64,000 nt of DNA from [Clostridium] citroniae WAL-17108 (GCF_000233455.1 NZ_JH376420.1:2130786-2194785); one strand, 5' to 3'. Positions 42,942-52,539 are shown, counted from the stretch's first letter. Notes: generated by a model not told the origin, from the letters alone. Numbers and translations are program-made.

Positions 42942-45199
42942 TAGGAGACCACAGCCTCCGGTTCCAGGATCTCCGCCACCTCGTTGGAACCATAGCTTAC
43001 TATCTTTCCTCCTGAGCCAAGGGTCCACCTCTGGTCATTTCCGTCCGTCACCTTTGTATTCTTCATGATCTTCCCGCTGGAATTGATCAGGCGCTTTCCT
43101 TCCCCGGGTATATCAAATACCTCGTACTTTGCAGCGGAGTCCGCCTTTTGAAGTTTTCCCTTGTAGTAAAAGCTTCCGTCTTTTATACCCGTGATCCCTT
43201 TTCCCTTCAGGTCAAAATAATACCGGGACCGGGAGGAATCCATGCCATCGTCCACCATTGTTTTTCCAATAACGCATTTCCTGTCCCCCTCCGGCGCTCC
43301 GCAATAATAAAACTCGCCCTTCACCTCAACCAACCCGTATTGGGCGGCTCCATACATGTCAAATACGTAGTAGCTGTCGTGGATCTTTTCCACGGCGTAG
43401 CCGTCTTCCGGCCCGCATATGGGTTTCCCCGACCGGTCAAAGTAGTACCATTCCTTTTGCCCCGCGCTTCCAAGGTCGGGCGGCCCCTCCAGCTTTAACC
43501 ATGTCCCGGCTGCCTTTTCTCCCTCTGTAAACGCCTGATCCCCCTCTGATTCCGGCTGGTAAAAATAGCGGTATCCCTTTATCTGCGGTGTTGTGCCGCT
43601 TAGCTTCACCCACCCCAGATGCATGATCCCCTTTTCATCAAAGCAATAGGTCACCCCATCCACCTTGACTTCCTTTTTCCAGCCTGAGGAACGTTTTTTA
43701 TTCCCCGTGGACCGGTTAAAATAAAAATAGGCGTACTGTCCGTGCTCCTGCACATAATCCAGCACGTAGGACTGATCCAGCCAGCTGTCCGGGATCTTCA
43801 GCCACTGCCATCCCGCGGCCCTGGCGCCGTCCTCCCCGCAGTAGTAATAGGAATCCTCGTCATCATCACGGTCAGCCTCCTTTGTCAGCCAACCCGTACG
43901 CATCACGCCGGAAGAATTAAAACAGTAGGATTGCCCATCAATCTTATACCAGCCTTCACTGCGTACATATCCATCGCTGCCCGCGTAGTACCAGTTATTG
44001 TACTCCGAATTTCTGGAATCCAGGCCGCTCATGACAAACCACCGGTCCTGGTACAGGAACCCCTCCTCCCCGATGTAGCGTCTCCTGCCATCCTCGTCAT
44101 TCATCCACCGCTTCCGGTAATTATAGCCGTTGGAATCAAAATAGTATTTCCTTCCCTCCAGTTCCTTAAAACCGCCTTTGAGCACCGCACCCGATTCTAA
44201 GGCATAGTACCAGCTCTCGGACACGGCACCGGTGCTGCTGTTGGTATTCTCAATCTTAAACCAGCCATCCTCCTGAAGGACTCCATTTTCATCCAGATAA
44301 TACCGTTCCCCGTTTCCGTCCGTGTACCAGCGCTTTCTGTAATTCAGGCCGTTGGTGTCAAAAAAGTACCAGTTTCCGTCCATCTCTCTCCAGCCGTTGC
44401 GCCAGAGCACGCCGTTGGAGCCGCCGTAATACCAGTTGGTATATTCCTGTCCATTGCCCCCCGTGCCGGAAATGGAGAACCAGCCGCTTTGGCGGGCTCC
44501 GTTTTTATCCGCATAATACCGGTCATCGCCCAGGTTAAACCATCGGTTGCGGTAGGCTATGCCGTAGGTATCAAAATAGCAGGTCATGCCTTCCACTTCA
44601 TGCCACCCGTCCCTTAAAAGGGAGCCGTCCCCGGTCACGTAATACCAGTTGCTGTAGGGGTTCCCCCTGCTGTCCACTTTGTCAATGGAAAACCAGCCCG
44701 GGGCCTTCCTGGCCCCTTCCTCATCCACGTAATACCGCTTGTCCTCCAGATTAAAGAATGCCTTTCTGGGAGAATTGCCCCACTCATAGAAATAGTAGTC
44801 CTTTCCTCCCAGCTCATACCATCCGTTTCTCAGAATGATTCCGTCATTTCCCGCGTAGTACCAGCTGGTGACAGGGGAGGCTGAGGGCAGCGATGGCTTG
44901 GATACAAGGCTGAACCACTCATTTTCATACCTGGAACCGTCTGCGCGCACACGGTACCGGGCTTCTCCCACATTGACCCAGCGGTCCGCAGCGATCCGGC
45001 CGTTGTCCCCCACATAGCGCATGGTTCCGTCCGGCCAGAGAACCCATTGGTTCACCAGTTTTTTATCGTGTTCCACATAGACCCACTCCTGGGCCGAGTC
45101 CTGCTGCCAGCCATCCGCTGCCTTTGCAGGGATAGCCGGCATGATCAAAACCGCGGCAGCAAATGCAGCTGTCCCGATGATCATTTTTATGTATCCCAT
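42938..45199 (-). CDS. Secreted choline-binding/cell-wall-binding repeat protein
   Basis: A 753-residue exported protein. A signal peptide (residues 1-27, ending 'IPAKAADG') is followed almost wholly by more than twenty aromatic-rich repeats of the type 'GW.....YYF...G....GW', the CW_binding_1 or choline-binding module, many with 'SNWYYAGSDGYVRSEGWYKIDG'-like spacing. No catalytic domain is visible. Such repeats bind teichoic-acid choline or related wall glycans, or glucan. GGGAG precedes the ATG. In the polysaccharide locus it may anchor the polymer to the wall (inference). Its stop codon lies inside the right end of the MITE-like element. Confidence 0.85.
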   Translation of the reverse strand: MGYIKMIIGTAAFAAAVLIMPAIPAKAADGWQQDSAQEWVYVEHDKKLVNQWVLWPDGTMRYVGDNGRIAADRWVNVGEARYRVRADGSRYENEWFSLVSKPSLPSASPVTSWYYAGNDGIILRNGWYELGGKDYYFYEWGNSPRKAFFNLEDKRYYVDEEGARKAPGWFSIDKVDSRGNPYSNWYYVTGDGSLLRDGWHEVEGMTCYFDTYGIAYRNRWFNLGDDRYYADKNGARQSGWFSISGTGGNGQEYTNWYYGGSNGVLWRNGWREMDGNWYFFDTNGLNYRKRWYTDGNGERYYLDENGVLQEDGWFKIENTNSSTGAVSESWYYALESGAVLKGGFKELEGRKYYFDSNGYNYRKRWMNDEDGRRRYIGEEGFLYQDRWFVMSGLDSRNSEYNNWYYAGSDGYVRSEGWYKIDGQSYCFNSSGVMRTGWLTKEADRDDDEDSYYYCGEDGARAAGWQWLKIPDSWLDQSYVLDYVQEHGQYAYFYFNRSTGNKKRSSGWKKEVKVDGVTYCFDEKGIMHLGWVKLSGTTPQIKGYRYFYQPESEGDQAFTEGEKAAGTWLKLEGPPDLGSAGQKEWYYFDRSGKPICGPEDGYAVEKIHDSYYVFDMYGAAQYGLVEVKGEFYYCGAPEGDRKCVIGKTMVDDGMDSSRSRYYFDLKGKGITGIKDGSFYYKGKLQKADSAAKYEVFDIPGEGKRLINSSGKIMKNTKVTDGNDQRWTLGSGGKIVSYGSNEVAEILEPEAVVSY

Positions 45200-45220
45200 T
45201 TTTCTCCCCCTCCCGGCTTC

Positions 45221-45667
45221 TTATCCCTCTCTGTATTTCCCATATATCACATCCAGATAGGGAACCGTATCAGAAGCCCATGGATATTGCGGCATATAGC
45301 TTCCGGTGTAAGCGGACAAATACTTCCTGTCCCCTTTCATAAATTCATATACATCGCATGTAAATAACCCTGGATCGATCAGATAAACTCCCCGTCTGTG
45401 GATCACCAGCTCCTCACACCCATGTTCCTTCAGGATCCTGCACAGGCGGTGAGCCACCACCCTTATATTCTGCTTGGCCGTATCCTCCGGCGTCTCTTCA
45501 TACAAAAGGTATGCCAGCTGTGCCAGGGAGGCGCTGCCTCCCCTCTTATGCACCAGGATCGCCAGAAGCTCCTTGGCCCTGCTGCTGGAAAAGTAGATAG
45601 CCCTGCCATTGATCCATACATCAAACCCGTTAAAGGTCTGTATGAAAATATCTTCTGTTTCCGGCAT
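45221..45667 (-). CDS. Orphan winged-helix regulator (OmpR/SARP-like DNA-binding domain)
   Basis: A 148-residue protein that looks like only the DNA-binding part of an OmpR/PhoB or SARP regulator. It has the beta-strand entry 'FIQTFNGFDVWINGRAIYFSSSRAKELLAILVHKRGG', 'SLAQLAYLLYEE', a recognition helix in 'DTAKQNIRVVAHRLCRIL' and the wing 'ELVIHRRGVYLID'. There is no receiver or ATPase domain. ATG 45667 follows AGGAGA. It lies between glmM and the repeat-protein gene, so it could regulate the locus, but nothing proves the target. Confidence 0.75.
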   Translation of the reverse strand: MPETEDIFIQTFNGFDVWINGRAIYFSSSRAKELLAILVHKRGGSASLAQLAYLLYEETPEDTAKQNIRVVAHRLCRILKEHGCEELVIHRRGVYLIDPGLFTCDVYEFMKGDRKYLSAYTGSYMPQYPWASDTVPYLDVIYGKYREG

Positions 45668-45689
45668 TTCCCGTTCTCCTCTTTTCCCC

Positions 45690-47120
45690 TTAAGACAGCA
45701 CATCCTGATGGCCTTTATCCACCATCACCCGTATGATCCGGTCCACATATTCCCTGCACTTGTGCCCGTCCCGGGCCTCCACCATTACACGCATGACAGG
45801 TTCCGTACCGCTTTCCCTTACCAGGACGCGCCCCTCTGTTCCCAGTTCCTGTTCCACGCGGTTCACCGCATCCTGCACATCCCGGTCCTCCCTGGCCGCC
45901 TGTTTGTCCTTTACACGGATATTCTCAAGGACCTGAGGATAGATATGGACCGGCTCCGCAAGCCTGCTAAGGGGCTGCTTTTTCTCCAGGATCACCTCCA
46001 TCATCTTGATGGCTGTGAGAATACCGTCCCCTGTGGTTGCATATTTCCGGAAAATAATATGGCCCGACTGCTCACCGCCGATGCGGTAACCGTTTAAGGC
46101 CATGTTTTCATACACGTATTTATCTCCCACCGCTGTTTTCTCATACTCAATGCCCGCTTCATCCAGGGCTTTATACAGGCCGAAGTTGGACATGACCGTG
46201 GTGACGATCTTATTCCCAGCCAGCTTCCCCCGCTCTTTCATATAGCGGCCATAGATGTAGAGGATCAGGTCCCCGTCAACCAGATTTCCCTTCTCATCCA
46301 CACAAAGGCACCTGTCCGCATCTCCGTCAAAAGCAAAGCCCACATCCAGTTTCTTTTCCTTCACAAATCGGATCAGGCCCTTCATATGGGTGGAACCGCA
46401 GCCTGTGTTAATGTTCAGTCCGTCCGGTTCATTGTTGATCACATAGGTGGATGCCCCCAGGGCGTCAAACACGCTTTTAGCGATCATCCATGCGCTCCCG
46501 TTGGCACAGTCCAGTCCCACCTTCATGTTCTTATAGGAGCGGGTGGCCAGGGAAATGAGATAGCCCGTGTACCGGTTCCGGCCCGAGGCATGATCCACGG
46601 TGCGGCCGATCCGCTCCCTGACCGCTAGGGGTATCTCCCCGGAAATGCCGTCCAGGTATGCTTCAACCTGAAGGATCGTGTCTTCATCCATCTTCTCCCC
46701 CTGGGCGTTGATGAGCTTAATGCCGTTGTCATAATAGGGATTGTGGCTGGCCGAGATCATAACACCGCAGTCAAATCCTTCCGTCCGGGCCACATATGAG
46801 ACACTGGGGGTTGTGGTCACATGGAGAAGATAGGCGTCCGCGCCGGACGCTGTAAGCCCCGCTGCCAGGGCATACTCAAACATATAGGAAGAACGCCGGG
46901 TGTCTTTTCCGATGACAACCCGGCATGTCTTATGTTCCCTGTCCACTTGTTCCCTGTCCACTTGTTCCCTGTCTCCTTGTTCCCTGTCTCCTTCTTCCCT
47001 GCCATCATGTTCCCTGCCATAGTACCAGCCCAGGAACCGGCCGATCTTGTATGCGTGCTCCACTGTCAGTGTTTTGTTGGCTTCGCCGCGGAAGCCATCG
47101 GTGCCGAAGTATTTGGCCAT
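45690..47120 (-). CDS. glmM: Phosphoglucosamine mutase with a repeat insertion
   Basis: A 476-residue enzyme converting glucosamine-6-phosphate to glucosamine-1-phosphate for UDP-GlcNAc. The N-terminal 'KYFGTDGFRGEAN', phospho-Ser loop 'GVMISASHNPYYDNGIK', metal loop 'FAFDGDADRCLCVD' and phosphate-binding 'VRESGTEPVMRVMVEA' are intact. Between 'GWYYGREH' and 'CRVVIGKDTRRSSY' it carries a charged insert of about 25 residues built from DREQG/DREQV pentapeptides. The family normally has a short link there. Ribosome site AAGGAG is 12 bases from the ATG, rather far. It supplies amino-sugar precursor for set B. Confidence 0.93.
   Translation of the reverse strand: MAKYFGTDGFRGEANKTLTVEHAYKIGRFLGWYYGREHDGREEGDREQGDREQVDREQVDREHKTCRVVIGKDTRRSSYMFEYALAAGLTASGADAYLLHVTTTPSVSYVARTEGFDCGVMISASHNPYYDNGIKLINAQGEKMDEDTILQVEAYLDGISGEIPLAVRERIGRTVDHASGRNRYTGYLISLATRSYKNMKVGLDCANGSAWMIAKSVFDALGASTYVINNEPDGLNINTGCGSTHMKGLIRFVKEKKLDVGFAFDGDADRCLCVDEKGNLVDGDLILYIYGRYMKERGKLAGNKIVTTVMSNFGLYKALDEAGIEYEKTAVGDKYVYENMALNGYRIGGEQSGHIIFRKYATTGDGILTAIKMMEVILEKKQPLSRLAEPVHIYPQVLENIRVKDKQAAREDRDVQDAVNRVEQELGTEGRVLVRESGTEPVMRVMVEARDGHKCREYVDRIIRVMVDKGHQDVLS
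46933..47022. repeat. 15-bp tandem repeat inside glmM
   Basis: Six consecutive 15-base units on the plus strand: TGTTCCCTGTCCACT twice (46933-46962), TGTTCCCTGTCTCCT twice (46963-46992), then two diverged copies TCTTCCCTGCCATCA and TGTTCCCTGCCATAG (46993-47022). All are in frame, so gain or loss of units changes a surface loop by five residues. Confidence 0.9.
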
Positions 47121-47140
47121 GAGTTTTTTTCTCTCCTTAA

Positions 47141-48589
47141 TTACATAATATGGGAATACATTTTATATACAAAATTTAATACAACACGGTTTCGGAAAAC
47201 AATCAGCGATATACCGTAGCCCAGTACTGATGCAAACACACTAAGAATCAGAGTCCATGCAGCAGAAAGGTTAAGTCTCTGAATAGATACACAGATAACT
47301 GAAATAACCATACACCCAAGAATCACTGTAATCATATTGTTCCTTATCCCGTAATTTAACTTTATGATCCGTAAGCCGTAAAAAGAGCAGATGATCATCA
47401 TGATCGCCTCTGCTATAACCGTTGAAAAGGCAACTGCATTTTCCTTCCATATTGGTATTAAGAAAAAATTGATTACAATATTTGCGATTGCACTGATAAC
47501 AGTTGCAGCTAAAACAACCTTTTCTTTTTTGGCAGGGATCAAAACGCATTGGTTAAAAATCCAGCCAAATATGCAGAATATAAGGGCTATGCTTAACAGG
47601 CGCAGCGAACTGACAGCCCTTATATAGGCAGAACTAGAAATCAGAAGCACAATCTCTTTACTCAGTATAAACAAACCTACCACCGCGGGCAGAACAAGCA
47701 TTGTCAGTATATTAAAAATCTGCGTTAATGTTTTCCGGTATTCCCTCATACGTCTTTGTCCCATCAGCAGTGCCAGCCTGGGAATTGAGACAATCAGGAT
47801 TGCGGACAACATCTGCTTAACAATTCTGTATATCTTAGATGAAACCGAATAAATACCCACCTCATAATCAGATGCCATAAATCCCAACATTGTGGTATCT
47901 GAATTTACATAAATAGAAGTTGCTGCCAATGATGCAAATATGACTAATATGGGAGCCAAATGCCTCCCCCAGTTACAATGCAGGGTCAGCCTTATATCAC
48001 AGTAACGCCTAGCACGTATGAAGTTCAGGATATTCGATCCGGCATTGGCAAAAACAGTAATGGCTGCATACACAATATAGTCATCCGGCGCTTTCACAAA
48101 TAGAAGAAGCAGTACAATGGAAATAACTTTAAACAGGATACTCCTGACCGTAATATAGGCGTATTCCTCAAATATGGAATAGATCCATTCAGTTCCCAGT
48201 GTTGTGAAGATAATTTCAATACTGAACACCAGAATAATCACCATATAACCCCGGAACTTGGGCACAACAAAAATACAGGCAAACAAAAGCACATACGCCA
48301 CCAGGGTGGACACCATATTAATTGAAAATATTTCACTGGCAAACCTATCGAATTTTCTCCCGTTATCCCGGAATTTTGTTCCTTCTCTTATGGCATAAGT
48401 AGAGATTCCCAGGGCCGCCAAAAGCAGAAAATAATTGTTCACCGAGGCGGCAAAATTATATTTCCCAATATTCTCCACTTGGAGTACTTTTGATACATAC
48501 GGAAATGTGATCAGGGGGAACAGCATATTGAGCAGGGTCCGTATTCCATTTAATACCGCGTTGATTCCTAATGATTTCTTTTTGCTCAT
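47141..48589 (-). CDS. Polysaccharide flippase (Wzx, set B)
   Basis: A 482-residue membrane transporter with about 12-14 hydrophobic helices, of the RfbX/PST family ('NAVLNGIRTLLNMLFPLITFPYVSKVL', 'GIGKYNFAASV'-like segment, 'EWIYSIFEEYAYITVRSI'). It translocates lipid-linked units. The start at 48589 is chosen because its ATG overlaps the polymerase stop codon (ATGA), implying coupling. In-frame codons upstream lie in the polymerase gene. Base composition is more AT-rich than in set A. It is only distantly similar to the set A flippase. Confidence 0.92.
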   Translation of the reverse strand: MSKKKSLGINAVLNGIRTLLNMLFPLITFPYVSKVLQVENIGKYNFAASVNNYFLLLAALGISTYAIREGTKFRDNGRKFDRFASEIFSINMVSTLVAYVLLFACIFVVPKFRGYMVIILVFSIEIIFTTLGTEWIYSIFEEYAYITVRSILFKVISIVLLLLFVKAPDDYIVYAAITVFANAGSNILNFIRARRYCDIRLTLHCNWGRHLAPILVIFASLAATSIYVNSDTTMLGFMASDYEVGIYSVSSKIYRIVKQMLSAILIVSIPRLALLMGQRRMREYRKTLTQIFNILTMLVLPAVVGLFILSKEIVLLISSSAYIRAVSSLRLLSIALIFCIFGWIFNQCVLIPAKKEKVVLAATVISAIANIVINFFLIPIWKENAVAFSTVIAEAIMMIICSFYGLRIIKLNYGIRNNMITVILGCMVISVICVSIQRLNLSAAWTLILSVFASVLGYGISLIVFRNRVVLNFVYKMYSHIM

Positions 48590-50085
48590 CGACCCCTTTG
48601 CTCCCTTTCTGCTATCCATCCTCCATCTCGCTGTATTCTCCTGGCATTGTTCGTACTCCGTCTCCGATGATTCAATGTAACAAATATATATATCAGTACA
48701 ATGGGTCCCCAATAGCTGAAATATAGGAACCGTCCAAAAAATGCGTCAAAGGTTGCACGTGGCGCCTTAAACAACTCATTTACCATAAAAAAACCAATTG
48801 CAGTCAGCCAGATATTGCGTTGGGATGAGGCATTCCTCAAAAGCTTGCACAATAGAAATCCATATAACACATTACCTAAAAACACACCCATATACCCAAA
48901 ATCCACATATAGTTCTTCAATGTAGCACGACCCATACCCCATACCGGCCAAATAGATGGAGGCATTGGCATTATATGATACAAAATCCGCCAAATACGTT
49001 CCATAGGATGCAGTACTTTTAGACTGTTTTCCGAACTGAAACGACAGATCCAGATCCAAAAATTTGTCAATAATGTTTCCCTGTAACCATTGCATTGTAT
49101 TATACAAAGAATAATGAGCTTCCGGGTTAAGGCGGTCCTTAAACAGTTCTGTGTATTTTATCACATTGATCGAGGTCCCCTGCCGTATAAAGAATCCTGC
49201 TACCGGTGAATATTGAGATGCGGTTCCAACTGAATACTCTGATCTCACATATTCAAATATATACATGGATCCCAGTAAAACTGGAACTGCAATACAAATA
49301 CCGATAATTGTTTTTTTGCTGATCCATGGTTCCTCTTCCGGACAGATAACATTTCTAAACATCATATATGCAAAAACAAACAATAAACCCGTCATAAAAT
49401 GTATCCGCCTGCCTGTCCCCAATGACAGCAGGGAATACAAAATATACATGATAAGCGGCAGCCTTGCTTCCTTTTTTCCGGGCATCGCAGCCAGAAAAAT
49501 GTATAATGCTACAGGAGCCATATATCCGATTTCCCGTATAAGAGCAGGTATTCTGCTTGAGTATGAAAGATAATAACTGGCATAGCCATACTGTACAACA
49601 TAGAGGATTGTATCCAATAAAGTCAAGATCCACAGCAGATATGTTGCATAGAAATACAGTTTACTAATATACCGAATACTTTTACAATAACTGGTGTTGT
49701 AGGCAACCCGGGCTTTTCCCGATTTATTTTTGCTGCAGTGGTTCGTGATTATATATCCTGAGAGCAGGCCGATCAGACTGATTAACAGCACTATATCTGC
49801 ATGCATCTCTATTTCATTTGAAAAGTTATAACCGTATACGTGCATGAACTTATTGATAACCTGGCCGCACAGCAAAAAGGTGAACAGGCACAATAAGAAA
49901 CAAAACAAAAAAATGTTATCATAAAAGGATCGCACAGCATATAAGATACCGCCCGCAAATACAATACAGGGCAAAATGATCAGCAGGGAGTACTTTTCTG
50001 CTGCCAATATGTATAAGCCAAAAAGAGAAAACAACAGGAACAAAAACATAAATATTTTAAAGTCTTTTTCATTTACTTTGAGCAT
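48586..50085 (-). CDS. O-antigen/capsule repeat-unit polymerase (Wzy, set B)
   Basis: A 499-residue membrane protein with about 12 hydrophobic helices, resembling the O-antigen polysaccharide polymerase Wzy family. A large loop near the C-terminus has 'MGYGSCYIEELYVDFGYMGVFLGNVLYG', a pattern seen in these polymerases. It polymerises units flipped by the adjacent Wzx, whose gene its stop overlaps. GGAGGGATAT leads into the ATG. The gene is AT-rich with codon use unlike the housekeeping genes, consistent with horizontal exchange of the polymer-specific part of the locus. Confidence 0.85.
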   Translation of the reverse strand: MLKVNEKDFKIFMFLFLLFSLFGLYILAAEKYSLLIILPCIVFAGGILYAVRSFYDNIFLFCFLLCLFTFLLCGQVINKFMHVYGYNFSNEIEMHADIVLLISLIGLLSGYIITNHCSKNKSGKARVAYNTSYCKSIRYISKLYFYATYLLWILTLLDTILYVVQYGYASYYLSYSSRIPALIREIGYMAPVALYIFLAAMPGKKEARLPLIMYILYSLLSLGTGRRIHFMTGLLFVFAYMMFRNVICPEEEPWISKKTIIGICIAVPVLLGSMYIFEYVRSEYSVGTASQYSPVAGFFIRQGTSINVIKYTELFKDRLNPEAHYSLYNTMQWLQGNIIDKFLDLDLSFQFGKQSKSTASYGTYLADFVSYNANASIYLAGMGYGSCYIEELYVDFGYMGVFLGNVLYGFLLCKLLRNASSQRNIWLTAIGFFMVNELFKAPRATFDAFFGRFLYFSYWGPIVLIYIFVTLNHRRRSTNNARRIQRDGGWIAEREQRGR

Positions 50086-50114
50086 ATATCCCTCCGCCTG
50101 ACCTGTGCAGGAAA

Positions 50115-51122
50115 TTATACATTATGTTTATAGTATTTAATTAAATACCGGCCAAACACCAGGAAATATACTCTGGTCCTCATCAAAATATAATATGTTC
50201 CAAACTGTCTGATTCCTTCACTTAACGGCATTTTTTTAATCACAGAATTCAAAAGACGATCTTTGGTTATCTCCGTTATCTCTCTTTTAAACACTTTTTT
50301 ATCCCTATACCTGCTGGAATTATTCAGCGCAATTAAAGATCGCTGAATAAGCATAATATCTAACCGGGCCCTTATATCGCTCTGTTCCGGAAGCTTCTCC
50401 TTTAACCCCAGATAGATTTCCTTCACCGACTTCCAATATTCCTTAACATATCGATGTGTGATAGATTCATTGACCTCCATATAATGGTATAAGGGTTGAT
50501 CGGTAAGCAAATACAGTCTGTTAATACGAAAATGAAGCTGAACATAAAAGTAATAGTCTTCGCTTCGTACCATGCCCGCCGGATAACGCATCTTAGGATG
50601 CTCCAAAACGCTGCGCAGAACCATGCGCACCCAGGAATACGGTGGAATTCTTGTGTCAGACACATCACTGATCAGATCGATCCCAATCTTCCTGGCATGC
50701 TCTCCCTCATATAAACCAGGATCATACGCAAATTTATGTTCACAGACATTCCCTGACAATTCCTGATAATATCCGCAGATCACCATCTCCGCCCGGTTAG
50801 CCTCTGCTGCATGGACCATGGCTTCGATCATTGTTGTTTCTGCATAGTCATCTGCATCAATAAAGGCGATGTATTTGCCTGTGGCATTATCGATACCTGT
50901 ATTGCGTGCGGAAGCAGGCCCCGCATTCTTCTGGGTGATCAAGCATATCTCCTGCCATTTACGTCCGAATTCCTCACAGATTGCCTGACTGTTATCCGTG
51001 GACCCATCATTTACTAGAATGATCTCCCTGTCCAGATAAGTCTGTCCCACAATACTCTCTAAACACCGGACCAGTGTCTTTTCCGCATTATAAACGGGTA
51101 CGATTATTGATACTTTTGCCAT
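50115..51122 (-). CDS. Glycosyltransferase family 2 (set B)
   Basis: A 335-residue GT-A enzyme: 'VSIIVPVYNAEKTLVRCLESIVGQ', 'REIILVNDGSTDNSQAICEEF', 'ASARNTGIDNATGKYIAFIDADDY' with the DxD-type motif, and 'VRSEDYYFYVQLHF' at the base. The C-terminus is basic. AAAGGA precedes the ATG. It is the only glycosyltransferase visible in set B besides the initiating PglC-like enzyme, so the set B repeat unit may be short, or further transferases are encoded beyond the window. Confidence 0.93.
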   Translation of the reverse strand: MAKVSIIVPVYNAEKTLVRCLESIVGQTYLDREIILVNDGSTDNSQAICEEFGRKWQEICLITQKNAGPASARNTGIDNATGKYIAFIDADDYAETTMIEAMVHAAEANRAEMVICGYYQELSGNVCEHKFAYDPGLYEGEHARKIGIDLISDVSDTRIPPYSWVRMVLRSVLEHPKMRYPAGMVRSEDYYFYVQLHFRINRLYLLTDQPLYHYMEVNESITHRYVKEYWKSVKEIYLGLKEKLPEQSDIRARLDIMLIQRSLIALNNSSRYRDKKVFKREITEITKDRLLNSVIKKMPLSEGIRQFGTYYILMRTRVYFLVFGRYLIKYYKHNV

Positions 51123-51168
51123 AAATTTCCTTTCCCACTGCTATGATACCGACAGATTCCATGTCTCT

Positions 51169-52023
51169 CTATAATTCTACCGCCGCAATTCTTGGCTCAA
51201 AACAGCAGCATGGTCTCATACAGACTATCCTTACACCGCTGGCTCTCTGTGGTCCAACTTTCATAAATGTAGCCAAAACCGTTGTCTTTCCGCCAAGTCC
51301 CAGTGGACCGATCCCGGCAGCATTAACCCTGTCGGTTATCTCCTTCTCCATGCTGCTTTGCCTGTCATAGGTTCCATCTACAAGGGCCTGAAGCATCAGG
51401 GACGCCGCCTCATAATGGGAGCGCCCCACGCCCACTGCAATGGTACATGGTGTACAACCAAGCAAAGCCGTAGAATCTGTGGCCCAGGACACAATCTCGT
51501 CCAGTACAGTCTGAACACTATGCTTGTGAAATACTCGGTAAGTCTTTGCCCTGATCGCGGGTCCGCCTCCAAACATCATCACATGAAGCCTTATCACATC
51601 TTCTTCAATTGTTCTTATGAGAATCGGGGCTGATTTTAGGGCCCCTGGATCCTCCTCCATGCCCAATGCCTGGCTGATCCGGTCGCAGTCATCACCTCTT
51701 ACAGCCATCGGGCGGCCAGGCAAAGTTCTTAATCCCTGTTTCACGCCTTCCTCAATAGACTCCATTATGCGGCCGGTTACTGCTCTGTCAGGTCCTATTT
51801 CCAAAAGCAGGTGAGGTATACCTGTATCATCACATAATGGACTGGCATTCTTTTCAGCAATCAGGGCGTTCTGAAGGATCATCTCCATTGTCCACTTTGC
51901 CTGTTCATTTGTCTCTCTCTGGACCGCCCTCTCATATGCTGCCATTTTATCGGGAAGAAAGGCTGAACCGGCACGGACAAGTGTTTTGCATACCTTATTT
52001 ACAATTATTTCATCATAATCCAT
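51169..52023 (-). CDS. Fumarase/tartrate dehydratase-type alpha subunit
   Basis: A 284-residue class I (iron-sulphur) hydro-lyase alpha subunit. Cluster cysteines are visible in 'SPLCDDTGIPH', 'LLGCTPCTIAVGVGRS' and near the C-terminus. 'GPLGLGGKTTVLATFMK' is typical of fumarase and L-tartrate dehydratase. With the beta subunit just downstream it would reversibly dehydrate a hydroxydicarboxylic acid (malate, tartrate or an analogue). The C-terminal end 'RIVCMRPCCCFEPRIAAVEL' deviates slightly from the usual. It lies within the set B sugar operon rather than with central metabolism, which suggests a dedicated biosynthetic role. Specificity is unknown. Confidence 0.88.
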   Translation of the reverse strand: MDYDEIIVNKVCKTLVRAGSAFLPDKMAAYERAVQRETNEQAKWTMEMILQNALIAEKNASPLCDDTGIPHLLLEIGPDRAVTGRIMESIEEGVKQGLRTLPGRPMAVRGDDCDRISQALGMEEDPGALKSAPILIRTIEEDVIRLHVMMFGGGPAIRAKTYRVFHKHSVQTVLDEIVSWATDSTALLGCTPCTIAVGVGRSHYEAASLMLQALVDGTYDRQSSMEKEITDRVNAAGIGPLGLGGKTTVLATFMKVGPQRASGVRIVCMRPCCCFEPRIAAVEL

Positions 52024-52035
52024 ACCTAATCTCCC

Positions 52036-52539
52036 TTAATAGATACTCTTATCATGTGCAGCGCCGATCATTGCCGGATACTCTTTTACTACCAGTTCAT
52101 AAAAAGCCTCCATCCCCAGTTCCGGAAATGCAGCCAATCTGCAGGATACCATGTTTTCACCAAGCAGCGCTGTAACCGGAGGTATAACCGCGTACACACT
52201 GTTAAACCGGTTCAAAGCTGCAACCGTATTCTTTCCAATTGCACCCTTTCCCAAATGGATCTTAACTCCTGCTTTTGACAATGCGGGAAAACTTTCCTCA
52301 ATTTCAAGTTTATTGCTTGAGGTAGGACCTACCCCTGCAGGACTCACTGCCGTGTGGAAGATTACGCTTCCCTGCAGATCAATGCCATATTGACCCAGGG
52401 CATTCTTCTCAATCAGTCTGCAAATTTTAGGAAGCACCGCATCTCTGCCGCAGTAAATCCTCCCGGTAATCAAAATCATGTCACCTGTATGTAATTGGGC
52501 TGCTGCCTCTTCTGATATTGGTGTTGTCAGTGTTTTCAT
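52036..52539 (-). CDS. Fumarase/tartrate dehydratase-type beta subunit
   Basis: A 167-residue beta subunit matching the fumarase C-terminal domain: 'LHTGDMILITGRIYCGRDAVLPKI', 'GSVIFHTAVSPAGVGPTSSNK' and 'KGAIGKNTVAALNRFNSVYAVIPPVTALL'. In this family the first block is usually '...tGRDaAHk'; here 'CGRDAVLPK' lacks the His, a possible sign of altered substrate. AAAGGAG precedes the ATG, and the alpha subunit follows after 12 bases. It forms a complete two-subunit hydro-lyase with it. Confidence 0.88.
   Translation of the reverse strand: MKTLTTPISEEAAAQLHTGDMILITGRIYCGRDAVLPKICRLIEKNALGQYGIDLQGSVIFHTAVSPAGVGPTSSNKLEIEESFPALSKAGVKIHLGKGAIGKNTVAALNRFNSVYAVIPPVTALLGENMVSCRLAAFPELGMEAFYELVVKEYPAMIGAAHDKSIY

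Noticed and set aside
42792..43028. Short frame inside the MITE-like element
   Set aside because: It has no ribosome site and crosses the element boundary into the neighbouring gene. The element looks non-coding.
46821..47219. Plus-strand frame with repeated 'PVHLFPVHLFPV' opposite glmM
   Set aside because: It is the antisense reading of the glmM tandem repeat, with no start signal. The minus strand encodes an intact GlmM.
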